The notes under the pieces: model-generated
Told to the model about the DNA's origin: nothing
The model's database searches: none
What the model saw: the letters and a program-made list of their open reading frames with translations, nothing else
Shown here: in pieces, positions 32,011-43,664 of the stretch
Position numbering within the stretch: the first letter of the stretch is position 1
Layout: each line of letters opens with the position of its first letter
Translations under genes and position numbers: made by a program
Origin: Chitinophaga ginsengisoli
GTDB lineage: Bacteria; Bacteroidota; Bacteroidia; Chitinophagales; Chitinophagaceae
Reading direction: 5' to 3'
Assembly: GCF_003014595.1 (NCBI RefSeq)
Contig: NZ_PYGK01000013.1
Span: 1-64,000 of the forward strand
DNA length: 64,000 nt

Positions 32011-34314
32011 ATGAACAGGCTATTGTTGCTTTCCTGTTGTATGATCGGGTGTTTGCTGCAATGCCTGGCACAAAAGCAGCTGCCCTCATATGCGGTCTTA
32101 CAACAGTTGATTAAAAAGGAGCGCCCCGATACTGCTGACATGCGCGTCTTGCTGGACGCAGGGTACACATATGTTCTGCGGCCAGGTATAGTCCATAGTG
32201 ATATGGATAGCGCCACCTTATACGCAGAAAAAGTGTTGGCATCTTCCATAAAATCCGGAGACAAAATATGGGAAGGCCAGGGCCGTTTGCTCTATTCAAA
32301 TATTCTTCGTGAACAGCACATTACAGCGAGAGGAAAAGAATATGCGCTGCAAGCAAAAGAGATCTTTGAGAAATATCAGCAGAAAGGCTATCTGGCAGAT
32401 ACCTACATGGAACTGGCTAACTACTATGGAGTGGAAGCCCGCGAAGATATTGATATAAGGATCAGTTACTACAAGGAAGCCATCAAACTTTATAGAGAGG
32501 CAGGCCTGAAAGAAAGACAGGCGCATACTTTGTATATGCTGGGTGATCTCTACCATGTTATCGACGACTTCAAATCATTGACAGAAGCGCTGGTACAATC
32601 GGTAGCCCTCTATGATGAAGTTAAAGTGGAACCCGGCGCCGATGTATACTCCTTGCTGGGAACCGGCTATAACCGTATGGGCGATTTCGGCAATGCACTG
32701 AAGTATAACCTGCTTGCTGTAAAAGTGATCGAGTCGCTGAAAGATACGATTGATACACACGCAACCGTTTACAACAGACTTGGGCTCCTTTACTACTATA
32801 TGGGAGAGCAAAACGAAGCGCTAAAGTACTATCAGAAAGCCTGGCTGATAGCCATTAAGTTCACAGATACACCTTCGCTGCGTACCCTGGCCGTCAATAT
32901 AGCTGCCAGTTATGCAGCAATGAAGATGCCTGACAAGGCCCTGGCCGTGATGAAAGATGCAGAACACAACTATCCTTCTACAGACTTTGCAGAAAAAATG
33001 TGGATATCTGTGTTCATCGCCGGTTGCTACATAGAGCTTAAACAACTCCATGCGGCCCTCCCCTATATACATCAGGCACATAAAAACAGGGACCAGCTAC
33101 CTGAAATGTTGCAGGCTACGTTGGATGACCTTGAGGCCAAATATTACCTCGAAAGCGGGGAGTATACGAAGAGCTACCAGCTATCCACAAATGTGCTTGC
33201 TATCGGTCTTAAATCGAAGAATCTGAAGCTGCAGTCAAATGCCAGTCTCGCTCTCTTCCGGGCCGATTCTGCTATGGGCAACTACAAAGAAGCTGTTGAA
33301 CACTACCGCAAGTATAAAATTGTTAATGACTCGCTATTTAACATCGCGAAGACAAGACAGATAAGCACCTTACAGGTGCAGTTTGAAACGAAACAACAGC
33401 AACAAAGTATTGAACTGCTCACGCGTACATCACAACTGCAACGCGCGGCGCTGGACAAAGCCGCCTTCATCAGGAATGTGATCATCACAGGAGCCACCAT
33501 ACTGGCCATTATGCTGGCAATTATGCTGGCACTTGTATATAATCGTTATCAGCTTAAACTCCGCAGCAACCGCCAGATGGAACAAAAACAGGATGAGATC
33601 AATCAGAAGAATGAATCCCTGCAGCATCTCATCACAACCCAGAATAAACTGCTGGGAGAAAAAGAATGGCTGGTAAAAGAGATACATCACCGCGTAAAAA
33701 ACAACTTACAGATAGTCATGAGCCTATTGAACACACAGGCCGCATTCCTGGATGACAAAGACGCTCTTAATGCTATCCGGGAAAGCAGGTACCGCATGCA
33801 GGCCATCTCTCTCATTCACCAGAAGCTGTACCAGTCCGAAAATGTGGCTATGATAGATATGAGCACCTACATCAAAGACCTTGTTGAATATTTGAAAGAA
33901 GGATTCTCAGGTGTCAATAAGATCCGCTTTGATCTTCAGATAGCTCCCGTAAAATTGGATGTGTCACAATCTGTACCTATTGGATTGATCCTTAACGAGG
34001 CGATCACCAATTCCATTAAATATGCTTTTACCGGTCACGGTGTTATAATGATCTCCCTGCAGGAAGCCATCCCTGGCCAGCTAACCCTTATAATAGCCGA
34101 TAATGGCATCGGACTACCCATAGAGGATAACAACCAGGCCCGTAAACAATCTATGGGGATGATGCTCATGAATACGCTCGCTGAACAACTGGAAGGGACA
34201 TTGGATATACAGAGCAGGGACGGCGTCATTATTACAGTCAATTTCAAATACCAGGAGAAGCAGGTATTTATTGAGCCGTTGGAATTTGAGGAAGAAATGG
34301 AAGATTTACTATAA
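32011..34314 (+). CDS. TPR-containing sensor histidine kinase (HisKA_2 type)
   Basis: A 767-residue sensor. A signal sequence (about 1-20, ending CLAQ) is followed by about 440 residues of TPR repeats in the periplasm, one membrane helix near 488-512 (NVIITGATILAIMLAIMLALVYN), and a cytoplasmic coiled coil. The dimerisation/phosphoacceptor box EIHHRVKNNLQIVMSLLNTQ, near residue 560, is of the HisKA_2/HWE kind. The HATPase has an N box NEAITNSIKYAF (about 660), DNGIGLP (about 695) and SMGMMLMNTLAEQL. No response regulator gene is adjacent; only an AraC-type relic follows. Confidence 0.92.
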   Translation: MNRLLLLSCCMIGCLLQCLAQKQLPSYAVLQQLIKKERPDTADMRVLLDAGYTYVLRPGIVHSDMDSATLYAEKVLASSIKSGDKIWEGQGRLLYSNILREQHITARGKEYALQAKEIFEKYQQKGYLADTYMELANYYGVEAREDIDIRISYYKEAIKLYREAGLKERQAHTLYMLGDLYHVIDDFKSLTEALVQSVALYDEVKVEPGADVYSLLGTGYNRMGDFGNALKYNLLAVKVIESLKDTIDTHATVYNRLGLLYYYMGEQNEALKYYQKAWLIAIKFTDTPSLRTLAVNIAASYAAMKMPDKALAVMKDAEHNYPSTDFAEKMWISVFIAGCYIELKQLHAALPYIHQAHKNRDQLPEMLQATLDDLEAKYYLESGEYTKSYQLSTNVLAIGLKSKNLKLQSNASLALFRADSAMGNYKEAVEHYRKYKIVNDSLFNIAKTRQISTLQVQFETKQQQQSIELLTRTSQLQRAALDKAAFIRNVIITGATILAIMLAIMLALVYNRYQLKLRSNRQMEQKQDEINQKNESLQHLITTQNKLLGEKEWLVKEIHHRVKNNLQIVMSLLNTQAAFLDDKDALNAIRESRYRMQAISLIHQKLYQSENVAMIDMSTYIKDLVEYLKEGFSGVNKIRFDLQIAPVKLDVSQSVPIGLILNEAITNSIKYAFTGHGVIMISLQEAIPGQLTLIIADNGIGLPIEDNNQARKQSMGMMLMNTLAEQLEGTLDIQSRDGVIITVNFKYQEKQVFIEPLEFEEEMEDLL

Positions 34315-34317
34315 CGG

Positions 34318-34427
34318 TATAAGTGAGCTGGCATATTCGCTGGGGATTTGAATATCCGCAGTATTTCTCCCGGTTGTTTAAAAGTAAGACGGGTATGACG
34401 CCCGGGGAATTCAGGAATAAAAACTAA
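34318..34427 (+). pseudogene. C-terminal remnant of an AraC-type HTH gene
   Basis: One frame reads ISELAYSLG; shifted by one base, the next reads FEYPQYFSRLFKSKTGMTP plus GEFRNKN and a stop at 34427. Together they form the last helix-turn-helix of an AraC regulator (ELAYxLGFxxPQYFSRLFKxxTGxTPxEFR). The rest of the gene is missing. It lies directly after the histidine kinase. Confidence 0.8.
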
Positions 34428-34432
34428 TCAAC

Positions 34433-34468
34433 AAAGCGCCTTCAAATCTTAGGACTTGAAGGCGCTTT
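34433..34468. terminator. Bidirectional intrinsic terminator
   Basis: AAAGCGCCTTCAA (34433-34445) pairs perfectly with TTGAAGGCGCTTT (34456-34468). It lies between the histidine kinase and the convergent GH9 gene. Confidence 0.85.
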
Positions 34469-34500
34469 ACTTTCAGTTGACTGTTCTATATAAAACCCGA

Positions 34501-37838
<3,338 letters not shown>

Positions 37839-38870
37839 TTAACGAGGGTCCATTGTATATGTTATCATCTGATCTTTTAGCAGGACATACAATTTTTCAC
37901 CATTGACATAATAAGACAACACCTTTCGTTTATCTACCGGAAGATAAAAACTGCCAGCATAGCTGCCATCTTCAAGACGGTAAGTATCAATTACAGGATG
38001 CAGCCTGAATGCATCCTCTGCTTCATTGTCCGCACGCAGATCAGATTCTATGAACAATAATCTGTCATTCGCAAAGGCACGTTTATTCACCTTTACCCGA
38101 GGCGCAGCAGCATATAGCTTCTGCATACCGCCGGCACTTCTGCCAGTAACCTGGATGCCACTGTTAAATACAGTATCAATAGTATGCTTCTTATAACGCA
38201 ATTGCATATCGCTATCCATGCAGTAAATACCATTTTCAAAATAAGGTATATAAAACAGGCGGTCCTTGCCCCTATTACAACATAGGATCCCGTCAGTGGA
38301 GAAGCCTGCATCTGCTTTCTCAGATAGGAGGGCCGTCCTGGCTGTCCTGCCACTACGGATATTTATACGCATAAATACAGGCTGAGAACTACCCGCTGCA
38401 AATCCTCTTATTATTACCAGTGAATCAGACAACTGTAATGACTTTACAAAGGGGCCGGCCGACAATTTCACGGCATCAAACTGCGAAGCGTGAAAGTCTT
38501 TGGAGAATAACATTCCACTGTTATACTCATGCACGTAAATATGTGCTGCATCTGCAAAGAAACTCACCGGGGGTCTGAGTTGCTTATTTACATTCAGATA
38601 CACCGTGTCTCTGATATGCAGATTATTGTCGAGACGGTACACTTGCCGATGCAAAGGCTCGGATAAATAAAGAGTATCTCCCCAGCCAAATAAACGCTCC
38701 ACCGTAATTGGCAATTGATATAAAAGTTGCTGGTGAAGATTCATTTTAAGCCATTGCCTGTCAAAACCATTCTTCTTATCATCAGGCATACCTGATACTG
38801 CCACCAGCACAAACAAACAAGCAAGTGCAGCCATCATTGTACAAATGATGAGTATTAAAGTCCGTTTCAT
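37839..38870 (-). CDS. Membrane-anchored propeller-like protein
   Basis: A 343-residue protein with an N-terminal hydrophobic segment (about 5-26) that is either an uncleaved anchor or a signal; no lipobox is visible. The rest has repeated strand pairs such as DTLYLSEPLHRQVYRLD, HIYVHEYNSGMLF, DSLVIIRGFA and RLFYIPYFENGIYCMD, fitting a six-bladed propeller like those of NHL/BF3164-type proteins. It is the last gene of the minus-strand group beginning with the barrel protein at 42241. Proteins of this kind often accompany small secreted peptides in Bacteroidota. Role unknown. Confidence 0.55.
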   Translation of the reverse strand: MKRTLILIICTMMAALACLFVLVAVSGMPDDKKNGFDRQWLKMNLHQQLLYQLPITVERLFGWGDTLYLSEPLHRQVYRLDNNLHIRDTVYLNVNKQLRPPVSFFADAAHIYVHEYNSGMLFSKDFHASQFDAVKLSAGPFVKSLQLSDSLVIIRGFAAGSSQPVFMRINIRSGRTARTALLSEKADAGFSTDGILCCNRGKDRLFYIPYFENGIYCMDSDMQLRYKKHTIDTVFNSGIQVTGRSAGGMQKLYAAAPRVKVNKRAFANDRLLFIESDLRADNEAEDAFRLHPVIDTYRLEDGSYAGSFYLPVDKRKVLSYYVNGEKLYVLLKDQMITYTMDPR

Positions 38871-39015
38871 AATTGTAAAGCAAACAGGAAACAGAGACTA
38901 CCCACGGGAGTAGCCTCTGTTGATTAATGTGGGACCAGGCAGTTGATCGCTACCCGGCATCGTTGCGTCGCATTTCCTTCAGCGGCATTGCTGTTATAAG
39001 CAGATCCGCAAAGGC

Positions 39016-39333
39016 TTATAGATTGGTCAGGAATACTTCCTGAACGTAGGTCTTCCCCTGCGACTGAAATGTAGTAGCACAACAGAAATATGAATCGCCA
39101 TTACAGTTGGCAGCGCTGTTAGGGTCTGCAACACTCTTTACAGTGTTACCGAATGACAGGATGAGATTACCGCCATAAGTAGCCGTACGGTCTGCAGGAA
39201 GACCTGGAATAGTAACTGTCCGGTAGCAGACATCCTGAGTCTTCTCAATGATAGTACCTGCGTTACTGGAAATAGTTAATCCAACAGCAGCAACAGCTAC
39301 CAATGCAGCAAAACTGATTTTAAGCTTTTTCAT
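39016..39333 (-). CDS. Small secreted cysteine-containing protein (DUF6520-like)
   Basis: A 105-residue protein from ATG 39333 (an in-frame ATG at 39423 would hide the signal). The signal peptide MKKLKISFAALVAVAAVGLT with cleavage near SNAG is typical of DUF6520-like peptides. The mature part has about 80 residues with four to five cysteines (DVCYR, NCNGDSYFCCATT). It lies between a MauE/DoxX-like membrane gene and the propeller-like gene, so export or disulfide handling by the neighbours is plausible. No activity is known. Confidence 0.65.
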   Translation of the reverse strand: MKKLKISFAALVAVAAVGLTISSNAGTIIEKTQDVCYRTVTIPGLPADRTATYGGNLILSFGNTVKSVADPNSAANCNGDSYFCCATTFQSQGKTYVQEVFLTNL

Positions 39334-39431
39334 GTGTTCTCGTTTATGGTTAGGAAATGAATAACAGCCACCATTGGCTGCCTCTCCTGATGCAGGAGAA
39401 GAGGGGCCTGTTTTACTGATCAATAAAAGCG

Positions 39432-39881
39432 TTAAGACAGTGAAATATGCTGCCTGTTAAACATTATTAGCTGGCTTTGCAGCAATATGACAATTGCAGT
39501 AAGCAGGGTTAGTATACAATTAACCAGCAGGTGTTGCTCCCAGGTTAACAACTCAATGATTCCACCGCAACTACATGGCAGATCATAAGCATCATGCAAC
39601 ATGATATACACATAACCGGTAAACAGTGTCATCAGAAATAGCGATGCATATAGGCCAGCCACACGTGTTCGCCTGGAGATGAGCAGTGCAGCTGCTATCA
39701 GTTCGACCGCAGGTACCATGACTGCTACCCAGGGAGCAACATGTTGCAGAAAAGGAGAACGGCCTGCTTCAAATCTGAATTTGTCATATTGAATCAGTTT
39801 ACTGAGGCCAGTATAAATCCAAAGTAATAGCAATACGGCAGTAATTGCTTCAATGGCTAAATTGAGCGCTCTGGTCTTCAT
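39432..39881 (-). CDS. MauE/DoxX-like redox-associated membrane protein
   Basis: A 149-residue protein from ATG 39881; an in-frame ATG at 39986 lies in repeat-rich leader sequence and is rejected. It has four membrane helices (about 10-30, 48-70, 75-98, 115-140). The motif LPCSCGGI between helices three and four is the MauE-family CxCGG signature, linked to periplasmic thiol-disulfide chemistry. It is encoded 98 bp upstream of the small cysteine-containing protein, whose disulfides it may help to form. Confidence 0.82.
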   Translation of the reverse strand: MKTRALNLAIEAITAVLLLLWIYTGLSKLIQYDKFRFEAGRSPFLQHVAPWVAVMVPAVELIAAALLISRRTRVAGLYASLFLMTLFTGYVYIMLHDAYDLPCSCGGIIELLTWEQHLLVNCILTLLTAIVILLQSQLIMFNRQHISLS

Positions 39882-39890
39882 ATGGAAATG

Positions 39891-39902
39891 TTCTGTACAG
39901 AA
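39891..39902. promoter_or_regulatory. 12-bp palindrome in the leader of the MauE-like gene
   Basis: TTCTGTACAGAA is a perfect palindrome 9 bp upstream of the ATG at 39881, in operator position. Further out, GGATTTTGTAAT is repeated twice in tandem (39936-39959) with a partial third unit. Confidence 0.35.
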
Positions 39903-40099
39903 TGAAAGAAAGCTGGCGGAGCTTAGTGTTTCATTGGATTTTGTAATGGATTTTGTAATGGATTTTTCCTCGGGTGCACAGGTCAACTCACGTAATTATC
40001 TACCAGAATAAAATTAATAAAAGCAGATGAGAATTGCAATACTTTTCTGTTAAGCGTAAGTAAATATATACATCAGGGTGCAGTGCACCCTGATGTTAC

Positions 40100-42241
40100 T
40101 TACAAACCGGCCCGGTTCTCTTCTTCGTTCTTATTTACCTGTTTCGCTTTGTAGGTAGATTTTCCAAAACTATAATTAAGCGACAGCACTACCCGCTGCT
40201 GACCATACCAATGAGACAGCTGGTTATTGATGATCTCCTTTTCCCGGAATATAATTGCGAAAGCGGTGCTATTGAACATGTCATAATAATTGATCCGGGT
40301 ATTCAGCTTCCCTTTCAGCCAGGTACGCTGCAGTCCTATATCCACATTCCATAAAGGCTTCGCGATATAAAGACTGAAGCCGCTGCGTGAGCGATAGGCG
40401 TAACTCACATCAAATGTGAACTGCCGAGGCAAGGTAAACACCTGGCTCCCCCTGATGGAGAAGTCTGTTACACCCACCGCGTAGGTAATTCCATGGTAGG
40501 GAATCTGTTCCTTCCTGTAATCGCTGCTGATATTCTGCTGCATCCGCCACCATTTTGTAACCGTAAAAGGAATGCTGAGCGTTATGTTGGCAAAATCTTT
40601 ATGAGGCATGTTTTTGCCAAGATATTCCAACACATTGGTAACGGTATCGTACTCGGGGTATCGGAGCATCGCATCTGTTTCCCGGCCGGCATTTAAAGTA
40701 AATGTAAAAGACCTGATGCTGTAAGTTAGGGCCAGCGTATTTGTTTTGGAGGGCAAGAGGTATGGATTACCTACTACATAATTCAGGGGGCTATTGTAAA
40801 ACCTGAATGGATTCAGCTGGGTGAAATTGGGGCGGGTAATACGGCGGGCAAAAGAGAGCCCTAATTGTTGATTTTCATTGATCGTATAGGTAGCGCTTAT
40901 ACTGGGCAACCAGGTAAGATAATTCCGTATGGTTACCTGCTGCTGTGTGATCGAATTGGCCTTGCTATGGGTGTATTCCACACGGAGTCCCGCTGCAAGA
41001 TCAAATTTACCCAGCTTCCTTTCATAAGACAGGTAACCGGCAGAGATGTATTCGTCGTAATGAAAGTTGTTGGACCGCCCACTATCCGGCACGAAAAGAT
41101 GCGCTGCATTTAATGTATCGTAATGAATGGCGTTCCGGGTGGAGGTATACGCAAACTTGCCTCCTATATGGAAGGTGCCGTAACCGGTTTCCCGCGAAAG
41201 ATCAGCCTGGACGGTGCGGATACGAATGTTCTGCTGCAAGGCTGTTTTCCAGTAATCCTGCAACGTTTTACTGATGATATCACTCGTCTGGATATCTTCC
41301 TGCTGCCGCGTATTAACCTGTGCAAATGAGCCTAATAACTGTAACTGTGTCTTTCCCCACTGACCAGCGTAATTCAGGTTAACAAGATAATTCCGCTGGG
41401 TGGGATCGTAGCGGTTCTCAGTTTTCGTATTAAAGACAAGGTGCTGCGCTGTAGCGTCTGTTGTATGGAGCGTATTGTAGGCATAGGCATCCCGGTTTAT
41501 CAGGTAGCCACGGAACTGCAATTCAATATGCTGGTTCTTTTTAAGATCATAGTCTGCGCCCAATTGGTAGCTGAAGTTATTGTTACTGGTTGGCACGTTG
41601 GTATTGGTAGTCATGATATCGGTACTTGCCAGGTGCTGCAGGGCGGAATACCGGTAAATTGTGGTACCTCTCGTATAACCCAGCCGGGTCGTATAGGTAA
41701 GTTTAGAGGTCTTGTAAGTGAGTTGCAGCTGATTATCACTGTAGGTATAAGCATTCCGCTGTAAAGTGGAGCTTATATTCCCCCGCCAGCCCAGGGTCAT
41801 ATCCTGCTTCAACCGTATGTCAATGATGGCTTTGTACTCCGCGTCGTACTGAGAAGAAGGGTTATTGATCAGTGCTACAGACGCGATCATATCGGATGAA
41901 AGACCGGCCAGGTAGATCTGTAATGCTTCAGGGCTCATCAGCACCGGCTTCCCGTCAATGAAAACAGCCGGGGTAATCCGTCCATACAATAAAAGGGCGC
42001 CGTCCCCTCCTACCTCCAGACCAGGCACTTTTTTCATTACATCAAAGCCATTGACCGCTGTCCTGAACAGGCGGTTACCAGCTACAGTCATTACCAGCCT
42101 GTCGGCTTCCTGCCGGACAGGCGGAGGAGTTGCATTCACTTCTATTGCTTCCAATTGCCGGGTCTTGATTGTTGAATCCTGCGCCCGCGTATACAGACTA
42201 ATCATCACAAGAAAAGAAAAAAAAGAAAGGACTTTCGCCAT
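40100..42241 (-). CDS. Outer-membrane beta-barrel family protein (TonB-receptor-like)
   Basis: A 713-residue protein with a signal peptide (about 1-20). A plug-like domain follows from about 25 to 150 (LEAIEVNATPPPVRQEADRLV, VMKKVPGLEVGGDGALLLYG, VFIDGKPVLMSPEAL), then a barrel of alternating strands to the C-terminus. This is the outer-membrane beta-barrel family of Bacteroidota. The N-terminal carboxypeptidase-regulatory-like domain usual in this family is missing. It is the first gene of the group with MauE-like, small peptide and propeller-like genes; whether it transports the peptide is inference. Confidence 0.85.
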   Translation of the reverse strand: MAKVLSFFSFLVMISLYTRAQDSTIKTRQLEAIEVNATPPPVRQEADRLVMTVAGNRLFRTAVNGFDVMKKVPGLEVGGDGALLLYGRITPAVFIDGKPVLMSPEALQIYLAGLSSDMIASVALINNPSSQYDAEYKAIIDIRLKQDMTLGWRGNISSTLQRNAYTYSDNQLQLTYKTSKLTYTTRLGYTRGTTIYRYSALQHLASTDIMTTNTNVPTSNNNFSYQLGADYDLKKNQHIELQFRGYLINRDAYAYNTLHTTDATAQHLVFNTKTENRYDPTQRNYLVNLNYAGQWGKTQLQLLGSFAQVNTRQQEDIQTSDIISKTLQDYWKTALQQNIRIRTVQADLSRETGYGTFHIGGKFAYTSTRNAIHYDTLNAAHLFVPDSGRSNNFHYDEYISAGYLSYERKLGKFDLAAGLRVEYTHSKANSITQQQVTIRNYLTWLPSISATYTINENQQLGLSFARRITRPNFTQLNPFRFYNSPLNYVVGNPYLLPSKTNTLALTYSIRSFTFTLNAGRETDAMLRYPEYDTVTNVLEYLGKNMPHKDFANITLSIPFTVTKWWRMQQNISSDYRKEQIPYHGITYAVGVTDFSIRGSQVFTLPRQFTFDVSYAYRSRSGFSLYIAKPLWNVDIGLQRTWLKGKLNTRINYYDMFNSTAFAIIFREKEIINNQLSHWYGQQRVVLSLNYSFGKSTYKAKQVNKNEEENRAGL

Positions 42242-42257
42242 CGATTATAGGTTTCCC

Positions 42258-42265
42258 CAAACGTA
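42258..42265 (-). promoter_or_regulatory. Candidate -7 element (TACGTTTG) of the barrel gene
   Basis: On the minus strand TACGTTTG fits TAnnTTTG, 16 bp before the ATG at 42241. A clear -33 element is not seen. Confidence 0.35.
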
Positions 42266-42370
42266 ACAAGGGTTCTAACACCGATGGTCTGGCTTTGCAA
42301 ATCAGGAGTCCGGAATTATAAATCCGGACCGACACAAAACTGCAGCAGATAGATTTTCAATAAGTTAGTA

Positions 42371-43444
42371 CTAATTCGTTTTCATAGTGGTCTCCTTAAA
42401 AAGCGCCGGAGTTGTATCCATTACCTTCTTAAAAGCAGCATAAAAAGTGGACTTGGAGTTGTACCCCACCTCGTATCCGATGGCTTCAAATGTAAGACGT
42501 TCCATGGTCATGATCAGTTTACAGGCTTCATTGATCCGATACTCGTTGATGTAAGTGGAAAAGCTTTTACCCAGGTTATCATTCAGCAACTGGGACAACT
42601 GATGAGCGGGGATATTGATAGCGCGGGCCAGGTCGCTGAGCTTAAGATTGGGATCTTTATACAAGGCCTTATCCATAATTACCTGTCCCAGTTTTTCAGC
42701 CCAGACCTGGGCATCGCTGTCTGCTATTTTCTTTTTTTCCGGTTTGCTGAGAGATGTCGTTTCCGGGGCAGTAAGCAACTGATCAATTCTGGAGCCCTTT
42801 ACAAAAAAGAAGATGGTGAAATACAGGATGGACGTGAATGTGATCCCTCCGCTGATATATATACCACCTATATGCCACAACAAGGCCATCAGGTACACCA
42901 CATATAACAGGCAGTTACATCCGTATACCCACAACCAGAACTGCTCCGTAGGGCCTAAACCGGAAGGGTTCACAAAAGAGGTTTTTAATGTACCCCTAAG
43001 CAAAAAGCCGGTAGCTACCACGTAAACACCCCATACCAGGTAAATGAGCTGCGCTACAAAATGATTCCATAGGTCCGGGTAAGTCTGATAAGGGAAGACA
43101 GCGCCGCCTACGACTATTACCCCCAGCAACACACTCCATTCCCGTTTCCAGTTAGTCGGTATCACAGTTACCTTCTTCATTGCAGCCCTGAAAAAATAAT
43201 ACAGGGCAGGGCCGATCAGGAAACAGGCAGAAAGTCCTATCTGCAGATAAACCTTGGGGAGCCGGGGATTGAAATATATCAATACGGCTTTGGCTACACG
43301 GAGGCTGACAGCCAGTAGCAGGATGCTTAAAAGCAAAAATGGAATGGATGTTCGCTTTTTATACAGAATATAAAGTCCAAGCACCAGACCATTGAAAGCT
43401 CCCAGGGCACTCAGGAAAAACAGTATTTGCTGGCCGATATTCAT
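42371..43444 (-). CDS. AraC-type regulator with N-terminal membrane domain
   Basis: A 357-residue protein from ATG 43444 (MNIGQQILFFLSALGAFNGL); an in-frame ATG at 43483 would place a cysteine-rich leader before the first helix. Residues about 5-230 form seven to eight membrane helices. The rest is cytoplasmic and ends in the AraC helix-turn-helix (about 260-350; NLKLSDLARAINIPAHQLSQLLN, LTFEAIGYEVGYNSKSTFYAAFKKVMDTTPALF). It diverges from a siderophore-type TonB receptor 220 bp away, which it likely controls. Confidence 0.9.
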   Translation of the reverse strand: MNIGQQILFFLSALGAFNGLVLGLYILYKKRTSIPFLLLSILLLAVSLRVAKAVLIYFNPRLPKVYLQIGLSACFLIGPALYYFFRAAMKKVTVIPTNWKREWSVLLGVIVVGGAVFPYQTYPDLWNHFVAQLIYLVWGVYVVATGFLLRGTLKTSFVNPSGLGPTEQFWLWVYGCNCLLYVVYLMALLWHIGGIYISGGITFTSILYFTIFFFVKGSRIDQLLTAPETTSLSKPEKKKIADSDAQVWAEKLGQVIMDKALYKDPNLKLSDLARAINIPAHQLSQLLNDNLGKSFSTYINEYRINEACKLIMTMERLTFEAIGYEVGYNSKSTFYAAFKKVMDTTPALFKETTMKTN

Positions 43445-43612
43445 ATGGATGGGTGTTAATGGGCACAGGCAAATATATATCATTCAAGGTGACCTGATCA
43501 GTCATTAATACTTCAATGGAATATAGGCGGTACAAAAGGAGCCCAAACTTATTTTTTCCGCATTGCGAAAACCATTTTCCCAATTTGATAACTCTTCCGC
43601 TGTTTCCTCCTT

Positions 43613-43620
43613 TAGATTTG
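43613..43620 (+). promoter_or_regulatory. Candidate -7 element (TAGATTTG) of the TonB receptor gene
   Basis: TAGATTTG lies 45 bp upstream of the ATG at 43665; a TTG at 43585-43587 is 25 bp upstream of it, longer than the usual 19-21. A separated inverted repeat (AATGGAATAT at 43515 and its complement at 43634) surrounds it. Confidence 0.4.
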
Positions 43621-43664
43621 CGCCGCGTTTACAATATTCCATTCATCAGCTAATCAGCCTATAT

